Below are positions 1-7,041 of a stretch of 9,536 bases of DNA, piece after piece. This stretch comes from an uncultured Oscillospiraceae bacterium (lineage in GTDB: Bacteria; Bacillota; Clostridia; Oscillospirales; Oscillospiraceae). The position numbers and the translations under genes were made by a program. The notes below the pieces were generated by a model, which was not told the origin of the DNA, did not search any database, and worked only from the letters and a program-made list of their open reading frames with translations. The number at the start of each line of letters is the position of its first letter. Position 1 is the first letter of the stretch. The stretch spans positions 1-9,536 of the forward strand of contig CAKTUT010000061.1 of NCBI GenBank assembly GCA_934621665.1, read 5' to 3'.

Positions 1-92
1 AGGTTGAGTAAGCTGACATTCAGGCAGACCCAATATAAAAAAGAATCAGAAAATGAGTTTGGCTGAGCGCGCTCAGCCGAAGGAGTGAGAAT
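1..92 (+). other. feoB leader, possibly with the last codons of an upstream gene
   Basis: This is the non-coding stretch before feoB. In frame 3 it opens with Val-Glu-stop (stop TAA at 9-11). That is compatible with the C-terminus of a feoA gene, which often precedes feoB, but two residues cannot identify a gene. Frame 1 stays open from the edge to a TGA at 64-66 and encodes an unremarkable polar peptide. Bases 12-57 are A-rich, with no convincing -35/-10 pair. The feoB promoter therefore probably lies outside the window, upstream of a feo operon. Confidence 0.4.
61..78 (+). repeat. Perfect 18-bp palindrome abutting the feoB ribosome binding site
   Basis: GGCTGAG-CGCG-CTCAGCC is fully self-complementary. 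As RNA it can fold into a 7-bp stem with a CGCG loop. Flanking bases could add a U60-G79 wobble and U59-A80 and U58-A81 pairs, reaching into the AAGGAG at 80-85. There is no T-tract, so it is not a canonical terminator. It could be a translation-controlling or RNA-stabilising hairpin, or as DNA a dimeric protein site. The structure is seen directly; its role is inference. Confidence 0.6.
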
Positions 93-2582
93 ATGGAAAA
101 GCAAATTAAAATTGCCCTCGCGGGCAACCCGAACAGTGGTAAAACAACACTGTTTAATGCGCTGACCGGTTCAAATCAGTTCGTCGGTAACTGGCCCGGC
201 GTCACGGTCGAAAAGAAAGAGGGCAAGCTGAAAAAGCATGACGACGTTGTCATCATGGACTTGCCTGGTATTTACTCTCTGTCCCCCTACACGCTGGAAG
301 AGGTTGTCTCCCGTAATTATCTGATTGGCGAGCGTCCGGATGCGATTTTGAACATCATCGACGGAACAAATCTGGAGCGTAACCTGTATCTGACGACGCA
401 GCTGACAGAGCTTGGCATTCCTGTTGTCATCGCCATCAACATGATGGACGTTGTCCGCAAGAACGGCGACAAGATCAACACCGCAGAGCTCAGCCGTGAG
501 CTTGGCTGCGAAATTGTTGAGATCTCCGCACTGAAGGGTACGGGCATTATGGAAGCTGCCGAGGCTGCCATCAAGGCCGCCAAGGGCACGAAAACCGTCC
601 CAATGCACACGTTCTCCGGCCCGGTTGAGCACGCGATTGCCCATATTGAAGAAGCTGTCCTGCACGACAAGCCCGCCGAGCAGCAGCGCTGGTACGCGAT
701 CAAAATTTTTGAGCGCGACGACAAGGTGCTTGAGCAGCTGAACATTCCCGCTGAAACGATGAAGCACATTGAGGGCGACATCAAGGCGGCGGAAAAAGAA
801 CTGGATGACGACTCCGAGTCGATCATCACCAACGAACGCTATGTTTACATTGCCCAGATTATCAAGGGCTGCTATAAGAAAAAGAACGCCGGTAAGATGT
901 CCACGTCCGACAAGATCGACCGGATTGTTACCAACCGCTGGCTGGGTCTTCCGATCTTTGCGGTTGTCATGTTCCTTGTTTACTACATCGCCATGGTGGC
1001 TGTCGGCGCGCCGGCAACTGACTGGGCAAACGATGGACTGTTCGGCGACGGCTGGCATCTGCTTGGTATTGGCTCGAGCGCCTATAACGACGCAGCGGAT
1101 GAATACACCGCTGCAAGCGAAGCTGTCGATGCATTCGTTGGCCTTGACACCGAGGATGATGAATTCGACGCAGACGCAAAGCTCGCTGAGATGCAGGCGT
1201 ACACCCCAGCTTCCAACAGCGCCGTGATCGGCGTTGAGGATGAGGAAACGCTGGCAATCAACGATATGACTGCCTACTATGATGCAATCCCTGATGATGC
1301 TGACGAGGAAGAAACCGTTGGCATGACCTATGTTGACGCTGTCAGCTACTTTGAAGAGAACGGCTTTGACGAGCCCGATCCCGCCGATTATGGCGTATGG
1401 GTTCCCGGTGTTCCGGTTCTCGTTGAAAACGGCCTTGATGCGGCAAACGCAGCAGATTGGCTCAAGGGCCTGATCCTTGACGGTATTGTCGCCGGTGTCG
1501 GTGCAGTCCTCGGCTTTGTGCCGCAGATGCTCGTCCTGTTCCTGATGCTTGCGTTCCTGGAAGCCTGCGGCTACATGGCTCGTATTGCGTTCGTCCTTGA
1601 CCGCATTTTCCGCAAATTCGGCCTGTCCGGTAAGTCCTTTATCCCGATGCTCATCGGCGTCGGCTGCGGCGTGCCCGGTATTATGGCCTCGCGTACCATT
1701 GAAAATGAACGTGACCGCCGCATGACGGTTATGACCACAACCTTTATCCCCTGCGGCGCGAAAGTTCCGTTTATCGCCATGATTGCAGGCGCTCTGTTCG
1801 GCGGCAGCCCCTGGGTTTCCACCTCTGCATACTTCATCGGTATGGCCGCAATCATCATCTCCGGTATCATGCTGAAAAAGACCAAGATGTTTGCCGGTGA
1901 ACCCGCACCGTTCGTTATGGAGCTTCCGGCATACCACTGGCCGACCGTCTCCAACGTTCTGCGCAGTATGTGGGAGCGTGGCTGGAGCTTTATCAAGAAA
2001 GCCGGCACGATTATCCTGCTGTCCACGATCTTTGTCTGGTTCACCACTTACTTTGGCGTGATCGACGGCGCATTCCGTATGCTTGACGAGAGCGAAATTG
2101 ACCATTCCATTCTTGCTACCATCGGCAACCTGATTGCCTGGATTTTCACCCCGCTTGGCTGGGGCAACTGGCAGGCGGCTGTTGCCTCCATCACTGGCCT
2201 TGTTGCCAAGGAGAACATCGTCGGCACGCTCGGCATCCTGTATGGCGGCGGCGACGGCACGGTTTATCAGAACCTTGCGACTGCGTTCAATGGCATCACC
2301 GGCTATTCGTTCCTGGTTTTCAACCTCCTGTGCGCACCGTGCTTTGCAGCCATCGGCGCAATCAAGCGTGAGATGAACAATGCAAAGTGGACGTGGTTCG
2401 CAATTGGTTATCAGTGCGGCTTTGCGTATGTGATTGCTCTGATGGTCAACCAGTTTGGCAATCTCTTTACGGGCAATGCCAACATTTTCGGTGTGATCGT
2501 ATCGGTTGCACTGCTGGCTGGCATCATCTACATGCTCTTCAAGCCGTATAAGGAAGCAACCAAGCTGACGACCAAGGTTTGA
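93..2582 (+). CDS. feoB: Ferrous iron transporter FeoB with an enlarged acidic extracytoplasmic loop
   Basis: FeoB imports Fe(II) across the cytoplasmic membrane, using an N-terminal GTPase domain coupled to a membrane channel domain. The G motifs are all visible: GNPNSGKT (11-18), Thr38 in GVTVE, DLPG (56-59), NMMD (116-119) and SALKG (145-149). A helical spacer precedes the first membrane segment at about 286-305. The membrane domain carries the gate motifs GCGVPGIMASRT (524-535, Cys525) and PCGAKVP (553-559, Cys554), and later LCAPC with Cys747 and Cys750. The protein has 829 residues where most FeoB proteins have roughly 650-780. The extra length lies between membrane segments 1 and 2 (about 306-459), which in enteric FeoB are some 50 residues apart. 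Residues 331-435 hold 32 Asp/Glu and a single Lys. The ATG is preceded by AAGGAG at 80-85 with 7 bases of spacing. The gene heads a unit with the small Cys-rich gene at 2615. Family assignment is certain; the function of the insertion is unknown. Confidence 0.97.
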   Translation: MEKQIKIALAGNPNSGKTTLFNALTGSNQFVGNWPGVTVEKKEGKLKKHDDVVIMDLPGIYSLSPYTLEEVVSRNYLIGERPDAILNIIDGTNLERNLYLTTQLTELGIPVVIAINMMDVVRKNGDKINTAELSRELGCEIVEISALKGTGIMEAAEAAIKAAKGTKTVPMHTFSGPVEHAIAHIEEAVLHDKPAEQQRWYAIKIFERDDKVLEQLNIPAETMKHIEGDIKAAEKELDDDSESIITNERYVYIAQIIKGCYKKKNAGKMSTSDKIDRIVTNRWLGLPIFAVVMFLVYYIAMVAVGAPATDWANDGLFGDGWHLLGIGSSAYNDAADEYTAASEAVDAFVGLDTEDDEFDADAKLAEMQAYTPASNSAVIGVEDEETLAINDMTAYYDAIPDDADEEETVGMTYVDAVSYFEENGFDEPDPADYGVWVPGVPVLVENGLDAANAADWLKGLILDGIVAGVGAVLGFVPQMLVLFLMLAFLEACGYMARIAFVLDRIFRKFGLSGKSFIPMLIGVGCGVPGIMASRTIENERDRRMTVMTTTFIPCGAKVPFIAMIAGALFGGSPWVSTSAYFIGMAAIIISGIMLKKTKMFAGEPAPFVMELPAYHWPTVSNVLRSMWERGWSFIKKAGTIILLSTIFVWFTTYFGVIDGAFRMLDESEIDHSILATIGNLIAWIFTPLGWGNWQAAVASITGLVAKENIVGTLGILYGGGDGTVYQNLATAFNGITGYSFLVFNLLCAPCFAAIGAIKREMNNAKWTWFAIGYQCGFAYVIALMVNQFGNLFTGNANIFGVIVSVALLAGIIYMLFKPYKEATKLTTKV

Positions 2583-2600
2583 TTGACCCTCGTAATGACA

Positions 2601-2606
2601 AAGGAG
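2601..2606 (+). promoter_or_regulatory. Ribosome binding site fixing the start of the small Cys-rich gene
   Basis: AAGGAG lies 8 bases before the ATG at 2615. The frame is also open further upstream from a TTG at 2579 that overlaps the feoB stop, but no Shine-Dalgarno sequence is placed for that codon. Starting at 2615 also puts the hydrophobic segment at the N-terminus, as expected for the family. Confidence 0.75.
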
Positions 2607-2614
2607 TGATATTC

Positions 2615-2785
2615 ATGTTGGCATGGCTCACAGAGAACCTCGGAACAATTGTGATCTCTGCAATTTTGCTTGCAATCGTTGTATGCATCAGCATTCATCT
2701 GTTGCATCAGAAGAAAAAAGGAAAATCCTCCTGCGGCTGTAATTGCGCCTCGTGTGCAATGCACGCCCAATGTCACCAGAAATGA
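2615..2785 (+). CDS. FeoB-associated Cys-rich membrane protein
   Basis: This is a 56-residue protein with one hydrophobic segment (about residues 10-30), a basic patch at HQKKKGK (31-37), and a Cys-rich tail. The tail has Cys40, Cys42, Cys44, Cys47 and Cys53, with His50 and His54 interleaved (CGCNCASC, then C six residues later). This layout matches the FeoB_associated family, small proteins encoded next to feoB in many Firmicutes. Their role is not firmly established. A metal-binding or metal-passing role at the inner face of the membrane, perhaps replacing the FeoC partner of enteric bacteria, is inferred from the cysteines and gene position. The positive-inside rule suggests the Cys tail is cytoplasmic. 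The gene starts 32 bases after the feoB stop with its own strong ribosome binding site, so it is almost certainly co-transcribed. A sixth cysteine, Cys24, lies within the membrane segment. Confidence 0.9.
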   Translation: MLAWLTENLGTIVISAILLAIVVCISIHLLHQKKKGKSSCGCNCASCAMHAQCHQK

Positions 2786-2834
2786 TTCCTATCTTCTTTT
2801 TCTTTCCCAATCCCCCATGTTTATGCAAACAGCG

Positions 2835-2861
2835 AATGCGCCGGGCTAAGCCCGGCGCATT
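2835..2861 (+). terminator. Hairpin terminator of the feo transcript
   Basis: The 12-bp perfect stem AATGCGCCGGGC / GCCCGGCGCATT has a three-base TAA loop and lies about 50 bases after the stop of the Cys-rich gene. The T-run on the + strand is short (TTT, then GCGTGTTG), so termination may be imperfect. The stem is very stable and correctly placed. The opposite-strand flank lacks a T-run, so it is read here as acting mainly on + strand transcripts. Confidence 0.75.
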
Positions 2862-3125
2862 TGCGTGTTGTGGGGCAGGTGGTTTCATGACGTCTTTGGC
2901 AACGGAGTCGTCCGCCCCTACAAACAGCATTTCGACTATAGAACAAAACCAAAGCCAACACCAGCGTTTGCATTTGGAGAGGACGGGCGCAATGGACGAG
3001 GCTTTCCGCTTGCGGCGGGACGAGGGATTGCGTGAGACTCCAAGAGCGAAGCGCCGCTAGGAGCTTGCGGGAACGACTAGGGTGTACTGGCGTAACAGAA
3101 AAAGCAGGCCGCCGGAGTCAGAAAA
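2862..3125. other. Unexplained intergenic segment between convergent operons
   Basis: There is no convincing gene here. Open frames on either strand run into the neighbouring gene or terminators, have no placed ribosome binding site, and encode low-complexity Arg-rich peptides. The segment contains an imperfect direct repeat (GCTTGCGGCGGGACGAGGG at 3008-3026 and GCTTGCGGGAACGACTAGGG at 3063-3082). It also has a weak interrupted hairpin (CTCC..AGCG at 3038-3048 pairing with CGCT..GGAG at 3055-3063). On the minus strand, bases about 2902-2922 read as a GTAGGGGCGG-type motif. I suspect a dispersed intergenic repeat or a decayed element, but one window cannot show it. Confidence 0.35.
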
Positions 3126-3158
3126 CAGGCACGTCTGTTGTAATTGCAGACGTGCCTG
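3126..3158 (-). terminator. Rho-independent terminator of the gdpP-rplI-dnaB-tilS-hpt-ftsH operon
   Basis: The 12-bp perfect stem CAGGCACGTCTG / CAGACGTGCCTG encloses a 9-base loop. It begins 6 bases past the ftsH stop on the - strand, and the 3' arm is followed by TTTTC. Position, stem and T-run make this a standard intrinsic terminator for the leftward operon. Confidence 0.88.
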
Positions 3159-3164
3159 TGCTTG

Positions 3165-5066
3165 TTATTCTTCGTTTGAAATTGTCTCTACTGCGTAATC
3201 CGTTTTTTCCATTTCAGCGACAGAATCTGTCTTGGGGATCTCATCCCCCTGCATGACGGCCTCAAACTGCGGACGCGTCATGGTATCGTTTTCCAGCAAA
3301 AAATCGGAAATGGTGCAAAGCTCGCGGTCATGCTGTGTGATAATCTCGCGGCAGCGGTCATAGGCGCGCTGGAGAATTTCATGCACCTCATCGTCGATGT
3401 CACCCGCGATTTTCTCGGAATAGGACTTCGTCTTTTCATAGCTGCGGCCGATAAAGACCTCGCCGTCGCTGGCGTAGGAGACGGGGCCGAGGCGCGAACT
3501 CATGCCGTATTTTGCGACCATATCGCGTGCGATGGACGTTGCGCGCCGCAGATCGTTGGATGCGCCGGTGGAGATGTCGTCCAGCTTCAGTTGCTCGGCC
3601 ACGCGGCCGCCCATCAGGGCAACAATCTCCTCAAACATCTCGGTGCGGGAGAGGTAGGCGTTATCATCAGTCGGGAGACTGATGGTCATACCACCTGCCA
3701 TGCCGCGCGGGACAATGGTAATCTGGTGGACAGGGTCTTGCGTGGGCAGCTCATACATCGTAACGGCGTGGCCGGCCTCGTGAATTGCACCCAGACGGCG
3801 CTCATGCTCGGGAACGATGCGGCTGCGCTTTTCCGGGCCTGCAATGACCTTGATCATCGCATCCTCCAGATCTTTCATGGTGATCACGTGCCGCCCGCGC
3901 TGTGTGGCAAGCAGCGCGCCCTCATTGAGCAGATTCTCAAGGTCGGCGCCGGTAAAGCCCGCAGTGGCCTTTGCAATGGCGCTAAGATCGACGTTATCGG
4001 CCAGCGGCTTATCCTTGGCGTGGACTTTCATAATCGCCTCACGGCCGCGCCAGTCGGGCGTACCGACATAGACCTGACGGTCAAAACGGCCGGGACGCAG
4101 CAGCGCCGGATCGAGAATATCCTTGCGGTTTGTAGCGGCGATAACAATGACACCCTCATTTTTCCCGAAGCCGTCCATCTCAACAAGCAGCTGGTTGAGC
4201 GTCTGCTCACGCTCGTCATGGCCGCCGCCAAGGCCAGCGCCGCGTTGGCGGCCGACGGCGTCAATTTCGTCGATGAAGATGATGGCAGGGGCTACCTTTT
4301 TTGCCTGATCAAACAGATCGCGCACGCGGCTTGCGCCCACACCGACATAGAGCTCAACAAAGTCAGAGCCGGAGATAGACAAAAACGACACACCGGCCTC
4401 GCCTGCCACGGCGCGCGCCAGAAGCGTTTTGCCTGTGCCCGGAGGACCCACGAGAAGCACACCTTTTGGCACGTGCGCGCCCATCTCGGAAAAGCGCTTG
4501 GGGTTGCGCAGAAAGTCCACAATCTGCTGAAGCTCGGCCTTTTCCTCGTCTGCACCGGCTACGTCGTCAAATGTAACGGGCGTTTTGCCGGGCGAGCCGA
4601 AGTGTGCGTTGGCGTGTGTAAACTGCGCCATTGCACCCGGACCGCCGTTTGCGCGGCTCATCAGGAAGAAGAACAGCAGAATCAGCACAGCACCGCCGAG
4701 AAGATACGGCAGGACGCTGCGATACCACGGCGTAACGGCGGGAAGATAGTTGTACGACAGCAGGATACCATCCTGCTTCTGCTGGGCGATGAGGCTGTCC
4801 AGATCGTTGTGGAACAGCTCAATATCGCCGATTTGTGCGGTGGCGGTTGTGCTTCCGTTGCGTGCCTCGCGCAGCTGCATTTGAAGAGAAGTGCCCTGCA
4901 AGACAAACGACTCGACCTGCTCGGACTGAAACAGGTCGAGAACGTCGGAGTATTGCAGAGCCTGCTGCGAACTGCGGGAGATAAGGGCATTGGAGAACAG
5001 CGCCAGAATCAGTGTCAGCGCCAGCAGTAAAATCAGCGGGCGGAGGACAGATGGCAGTTTGTTCAA
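3165..5066 (-). CDS. ftsH: ATP-dependent zinc metalloprotease FtsH
   Basis: FtsH is a membrane-anchored AAA+ protease that extracts and degrades misassembled membrane proteins and selected regulators. It has 633 residues, a usual length. The order is: membrane segment 1 (about 10-28), an extracytoplasmic domain (about 30-115), membrane segment 2 (about 118-136), the AAA module and the peptidase. Walker A is GPPGTGKT (207-214) and Walker B IIFIDE (262-267). The second region of homology spans 311-330, with the Arg fingers in LLRPGRFDR (Arg324, Arg327). The zinc site is HEAGH (429-433), with Asp505 in STGASND as the likely third ligand. The substrate-gripping pore loop reads YVG (240-242), where many homologues have FVG; an aromatic residue is kept. 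The start is TTG, supported by AGGAG seven bases upstream, and no in-frame ATG offers a better N-terminus. It is the last gene of the operon, 60 bases after hpt, in the tilS-hpt-ftsH order known from Bacillus, and is followed by a terminator. Confidence 0.97.
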   Translation of the reverse strand: MNKLPSVLRPLILLLALTLILALFSNALISRSSQQALQYSDVLDLFQSEQVESFVLQGTSLQMQLREARNGSTTATAQIGDIELFHNDLDSLIAQQKQDGILLSYNYLPAVTPWYRSVLPYLLGGAVLILLFFFLMSRANGGPGAMAQFTHANAHFGSPGKTPVTFDDVAGADEEKAELQQIVDFLRNPKRFSEMGAHVPKGVLLVGPPGTGKTLLARAVAGEAGVSFLSISGSDFVELYVGVGASRVRDLFDQAKKVAPAIIFIDEIDAVGRQRGAGLGGGHDEREQTLNQLLVEMDGFGKNEGVIVIAATNRKDILDPALLRPGRFDRQVYVGTPDWRGREAIMKVHAKDKPLADNVDLSAIAKATAGFTGADLENLLNEGALLATQRGRHVITMKDLEDAMIKVIAGPEKRSRIVPEHERRLGAIHEAGHAVTMYELPTQDPVHQITIVPRGMAGGMTISLPTDDNAYLSRTEMFEEIVALMGGRVAEQLKLDDISTGASNDLRRATSIARDMVAKYGMSSRLGPVSYASDGEVFIGRSYEKTKSYSEKIAGDIDDEVHEILQRAYDRCREIITQHDRELCTISDFLLENDTMTRPQFEAVMQGDEIPKTDSVAEMEKTDYAVETISNEE

Positions 5067-5073
5067 AGCAAAT

Positions 5074-5078
5074 CTCCT
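5074..5078 (-). promoter_or_regulatory. Ribosome binding site supporting a TTG start for ftsH
   Basis: On the - strand AAAAGGAGA is placed so that AGGAG is 7 bases from the TTG at 5066-5064. This fixes the rare start codon and yields an N-terminus of a few polar and basic residues followed directly by the first membrane segment, as in other FtsH proteins. Confidence 0.8.
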
Positions 5079-5087
5079 TTTATTTGG

Positions 5088-5113
5088 CAGCGCGCCGCAC
5101 AGGCGGCGCGCTG
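5088..5113 (-). repeat. GC-rich hairpin in the hpt-ftsH gap
   Basis: An 11-bp perfect inverted repeat, CAGCGCGCCGC / GCGGCGCGCTG, with a 4-base loop fills much of the 60-base gap between the hpt stop and the ftsH start. On the - strand transcript it is followed by CCAAATAAAAGG rather than a T-run, so it is not a typical terminator. It ends 9 bases before the ftsH Shine-Dalgarno sequence. Attenuation, RNA processing or protection of the upstream message from 3' decay are possible; none is shown. Confidence 0.65.
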
Positions 5114-5126
5114 GGATAACGTGAAT

Positions 5127-5684
5127 TTAGTCCTGATAGACGCTGGGCTTGAGTACGCCGACAAACGGGAGGTTGCGGTAATAGTCGTCATAGTCAAGAC
5201 CGTAGCCGACAACAAACGCGGCGGGGATGGTGAAGCAGGTGTAGTCTGGCGACAGATCAACCTTGCGGCCGGAGGGCTTATCCAGCAGCGTGCAGATACG
5301 GATGGACTTGGGATTGCGCTTCTGGAACAGCTCAATGATCATCTTAAGCGTGCTGCCAGAGTCGATGATATCCTCCAGAATCAGAACGTCGCGTCCCTCG
5401 ATGTCATGGTCGATGTCCTTGCGGAATGTCAGCTTGCCGGTGGATTCCGTACCACCCTCAAAGGAGGTGATGCACATGAAGTCCTCCTGAATGGGAATGG
5501 TGATGGCCTGCGTCATCTCGGCAAAGAACGGAACAACGCCCTTGAGAACGCCGATGAGAATCGGGTTTTTACCGCGATAATCCTCGGATAGCTGCGCGCC
5601 GACCTCGCGGATGCGAGTGTGAATCTCTTCTTCGGAAATCAATACACTTTCGATGTCCTGCATCATGTCAAAGCGGTTAATCAT
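5127..5684 (-). CDS. hpt: Hypoxanthine phosphoribosyltransferase
   Basis: This enzyme salvages hypoxanthine (and usually guanine) by joining the base to PRPP, giving IMP or GMP and pyrophosphate in the cytoplasm. The 185-residue length is normal. The pyrophosphate loop is GVLKG (45-49). The PRPP signature is LILEDIIDSGSTL (101-113), with the acidic pair Glu104-Asp105 and Asp108. The base-binding C-terminal part is KPSGRKVDL and FVVGYGLDY (157-165), ending in GVLKPSVY. The flexible catalytic loop reads TSFEGGTESTG (73-83), whereas the family normally has a Ser-Tyr-Gly here, so Tyr is replaced by Phe and Gly by Glu. The ATG lies inside the last codons of tilS (8-base overlap), suggesting coupled translation. 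AGGA at 5696-5699 is the nearest Shine-Dalgarno match, with slightly long spacing (11 bases). Met7 or Met8 are less likely starts. Confidence 0.95.
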   Translation of the reverse strand: MINRFDMMQDIESVLISEEEIHTRIREVGAQLSEDYRGKNPILIGVLKGVVPFFAEMTQAITIPIQEDFMCITSFEGGTESTGKLTFRKDIDHDIEGRDVLILEDIIDSGSTLKMIIELFQKRNPKSIRICTLLDKPSGRKVDLSPDYTCFTIPAAFVVGYGLDYDDYYRNLPFVGVLKPSVYQD

Positions 5685-7041
5685 AGCGGCATTCTTCCTT
5701 TTTCTCTATTATAATAATCATTGCGCACTCACCCGGTGAAGCAAGACGCGAACGGTCGGCGGCCACACCGCATACGGCGATGACACCGTGCCGGTCGGCA
5801 AGCACCGGGATAGACGCGCGCTGCGAAGCCGGGATCTTCCGGTCAATCAGCAGCTTTTTCAGACTCCGCGTTCCGCCCGGAAGCCGAATGGTATCGCCCG
5901 TTTGGCGCGGCCGGAGACAGAGACCTGTATCTAAGTCCATCATATCATATTTGCAAGCAAATGTGGATGATGAATTTTGGATTTTTTCAATTTTCTGCGG
6001 ATTTTTTTCGATGCGGCACACAACGTGCAGATTGAGCGCCGGGATATCAGCCTCAAGGCCGGGAAAAAGCGCGACAGGCGGCCAGCTTTCAACGTGCTGC
6101 GGCGTGCCGAGCGTCAAACGGTCATACTGCCGCGCGGCAGTAAGGCCGCCGGGGAGCGAGCAGTTGGCCGACGGATCAGCTGAGAACAAAAGCGCGTCCA
6201 CTGCTGCAATATGGCGATGGGTTAGCTTGTGCACGCCCGCACGGTTCAAAAGCTTGCGCACGGCGCGTGTGCGCACGGCGTCGGGCTGCGGCGTAAGCGC
6301 GGATACAGACAGGCTTCCATCCGGAAGCTGCGCGCGGGTGAGCGCGTCAGCGGCAAGCGATTCCAGATAATCCTCGTCCTGCCGAAGCAGCAGACTTTCG
6401 CGCAGAACGTTCTGGCTGAGGGCGGGATTCTCCCGCCGCAAAAGCGGGATAACCGTCTGTCGGAGGCGGTTTCGCAGCGCATCGGGCTGGGCGTTGGTGG
6501 AGTCCTCGACGTGCGAGAGGTGATTTTCAAGCAGATACCGCTCAATTTCGATGCGCGTGACGCAGAGCATCGGCCGGATTAGATTGCCGCGCCGCACCGG
6601 AATGCCGCACAGACCGCGAAGCGATGTGCCGCGCAACAGATTCAGCAGCACAGTCTCCAGATTGTCATCGGCGGTGTGTGCCGTGGCAACGGTTTTATTG
6701 AGCGTGGAGAAGAATGCGTAGCGCATGGTGCGCGCTGCCTCTTCGATGCTCTGACCGCTTTGCGCCGCAAATGCGGCGACGTCGCCGCCGGATACGGCAA
6801 GCGGAATATCAAGCGAGGCGCAAAGCTGCCGGACAAAGGCTTCATCCCGGTCGGATTCCGCACCGCGCAGATGGTGATTGTAGTGTGCGGCGGAGAGGGT
6901 AATGCCAAGCGCATCGCGCAGCGAATACAGCACGTGCAGCATGGCAACCGAATCCGCGCCACCGGATACAGCGCACACAATGTGCATTCCCGGTGCAATC
7001 AGCGATTGCTCATGACACCAGCGCAGAATTTTATCCATCAT
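5677..7041 (-). CDS. tilS: tRNA(Ile)-lysidine synthetase
   Basis: TilS attaches lysine to C34 of the CAU-anticodon tRNA-Ile, making lysidine so that the tRNA reads AUA codons; it is normally essential. The N-type ATP pyrophosphatase P-loop is SGGADS (26-31). Further synthetase motifs are HYNHHLRG (53-60), AHTADDNLETVLLNLLRG (121-138), EDSTN (179-183) and NRLR (191-194). A substrate-binding middle domain follows, then a C-terminal TilS_C domain with LRPRQTGDTIRLPGG and KKLLIDRKIP (about 379-426). The length is 454 residues, usual for the family. The frame stays open further upstream to 7281, but that part overlaps dnaB and encodes a low-complexity Ser/Thr/Arg peptide, so it is rejected. Two adjacent ATG codons (7041 and 7038) overlap the dnaB end by 11 or 8 bases; no strong Shine-Dalgarno is visible, fitting translational coupling. 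The segment at about residues 350-378 is AT-rich and lysine-rich compared with the rest. Confidence 0.95.
   Translation of the reverse strand: MMDKILRWCHEQSLIAPGMHIVCAVSGGADSVAMLHVLYSLRDALGITLSAAHYNHHLRGAESDRDEAFVRQLCASLDIPLAVSGGDVAAFAAQSGQSIEEAARTMRYAFFSTLNKTVATAHTADDNLETVLLNLLRGTSLRGLCGIPVRRGNLIRPMLCVTRIEIERYLLENHLSHVEDSTNAQPDALRNRLRQTVIPLLRRENPALSQNVLRESLLLRQDEDYLESLAADALTRAQLPDGSLSVSALTPQPDAVRTRAVRKLLNRAGVHKLTHRHIAAVDALLFSADPSANCSLPGGLTAARQYDRLTLGTPQHVESWPPVALFPGLEADIPALNLHVVCRIEKNPQKIEKIQNSSSTFACKYDMMDLDTGLCLRPRQTGDTIRLPGGTRSLKKLLIDRKIPASQRASIPVLADRHGVIAVCGVAADRSRLASPGECAMIIIIEKKEECRYD

Noticed and set aside
171..2105. Long - strand open frame (644 codons) opposite feoB
   Set aside because: It mirrors the strong codon bias of feoB. 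The product is His/Asp/Gly-rich, matches no family I recognise and has no placed ribosome binding site.
2688..2930. - strand open frame of 80 codons
   Set aside because: It crosses the feo terminator and overlaps the Cys-rich gene antisense; the peptide looks like random translation.
2743..3060. + strand open frame of 105 codons spanning the feo terminator
   Set aside because: It overlaps the Cys-rich gene in another frame, runs through a strong terminator hairpin, and has no ribosome binding site or recognisable product.
3330..5030. Long + strand open frame (566 codons) opposite ftsH
   Set aside because: It is an antisense shadow of a clear FtsH gene, with no domain pattern and no plausible start signal.
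5708..5713. TATAAT on the - strand within the end of tilS, a possible internal hpt promoter
   Set aside because: It is a perfect -10 match, but no TTGACA-like hexamer lies 16-18 bases upstream and no extended -10 TG is present. It is also explained by the Ile codons of the TilS tail.
5949..5962. ATTTGC-AA-GCAAAT palindrome inside tilS
   Set aside because: It is short, lies inside a coding region, has no T-run or conserved placement, and is within chance expectation for an AT-rich patch.
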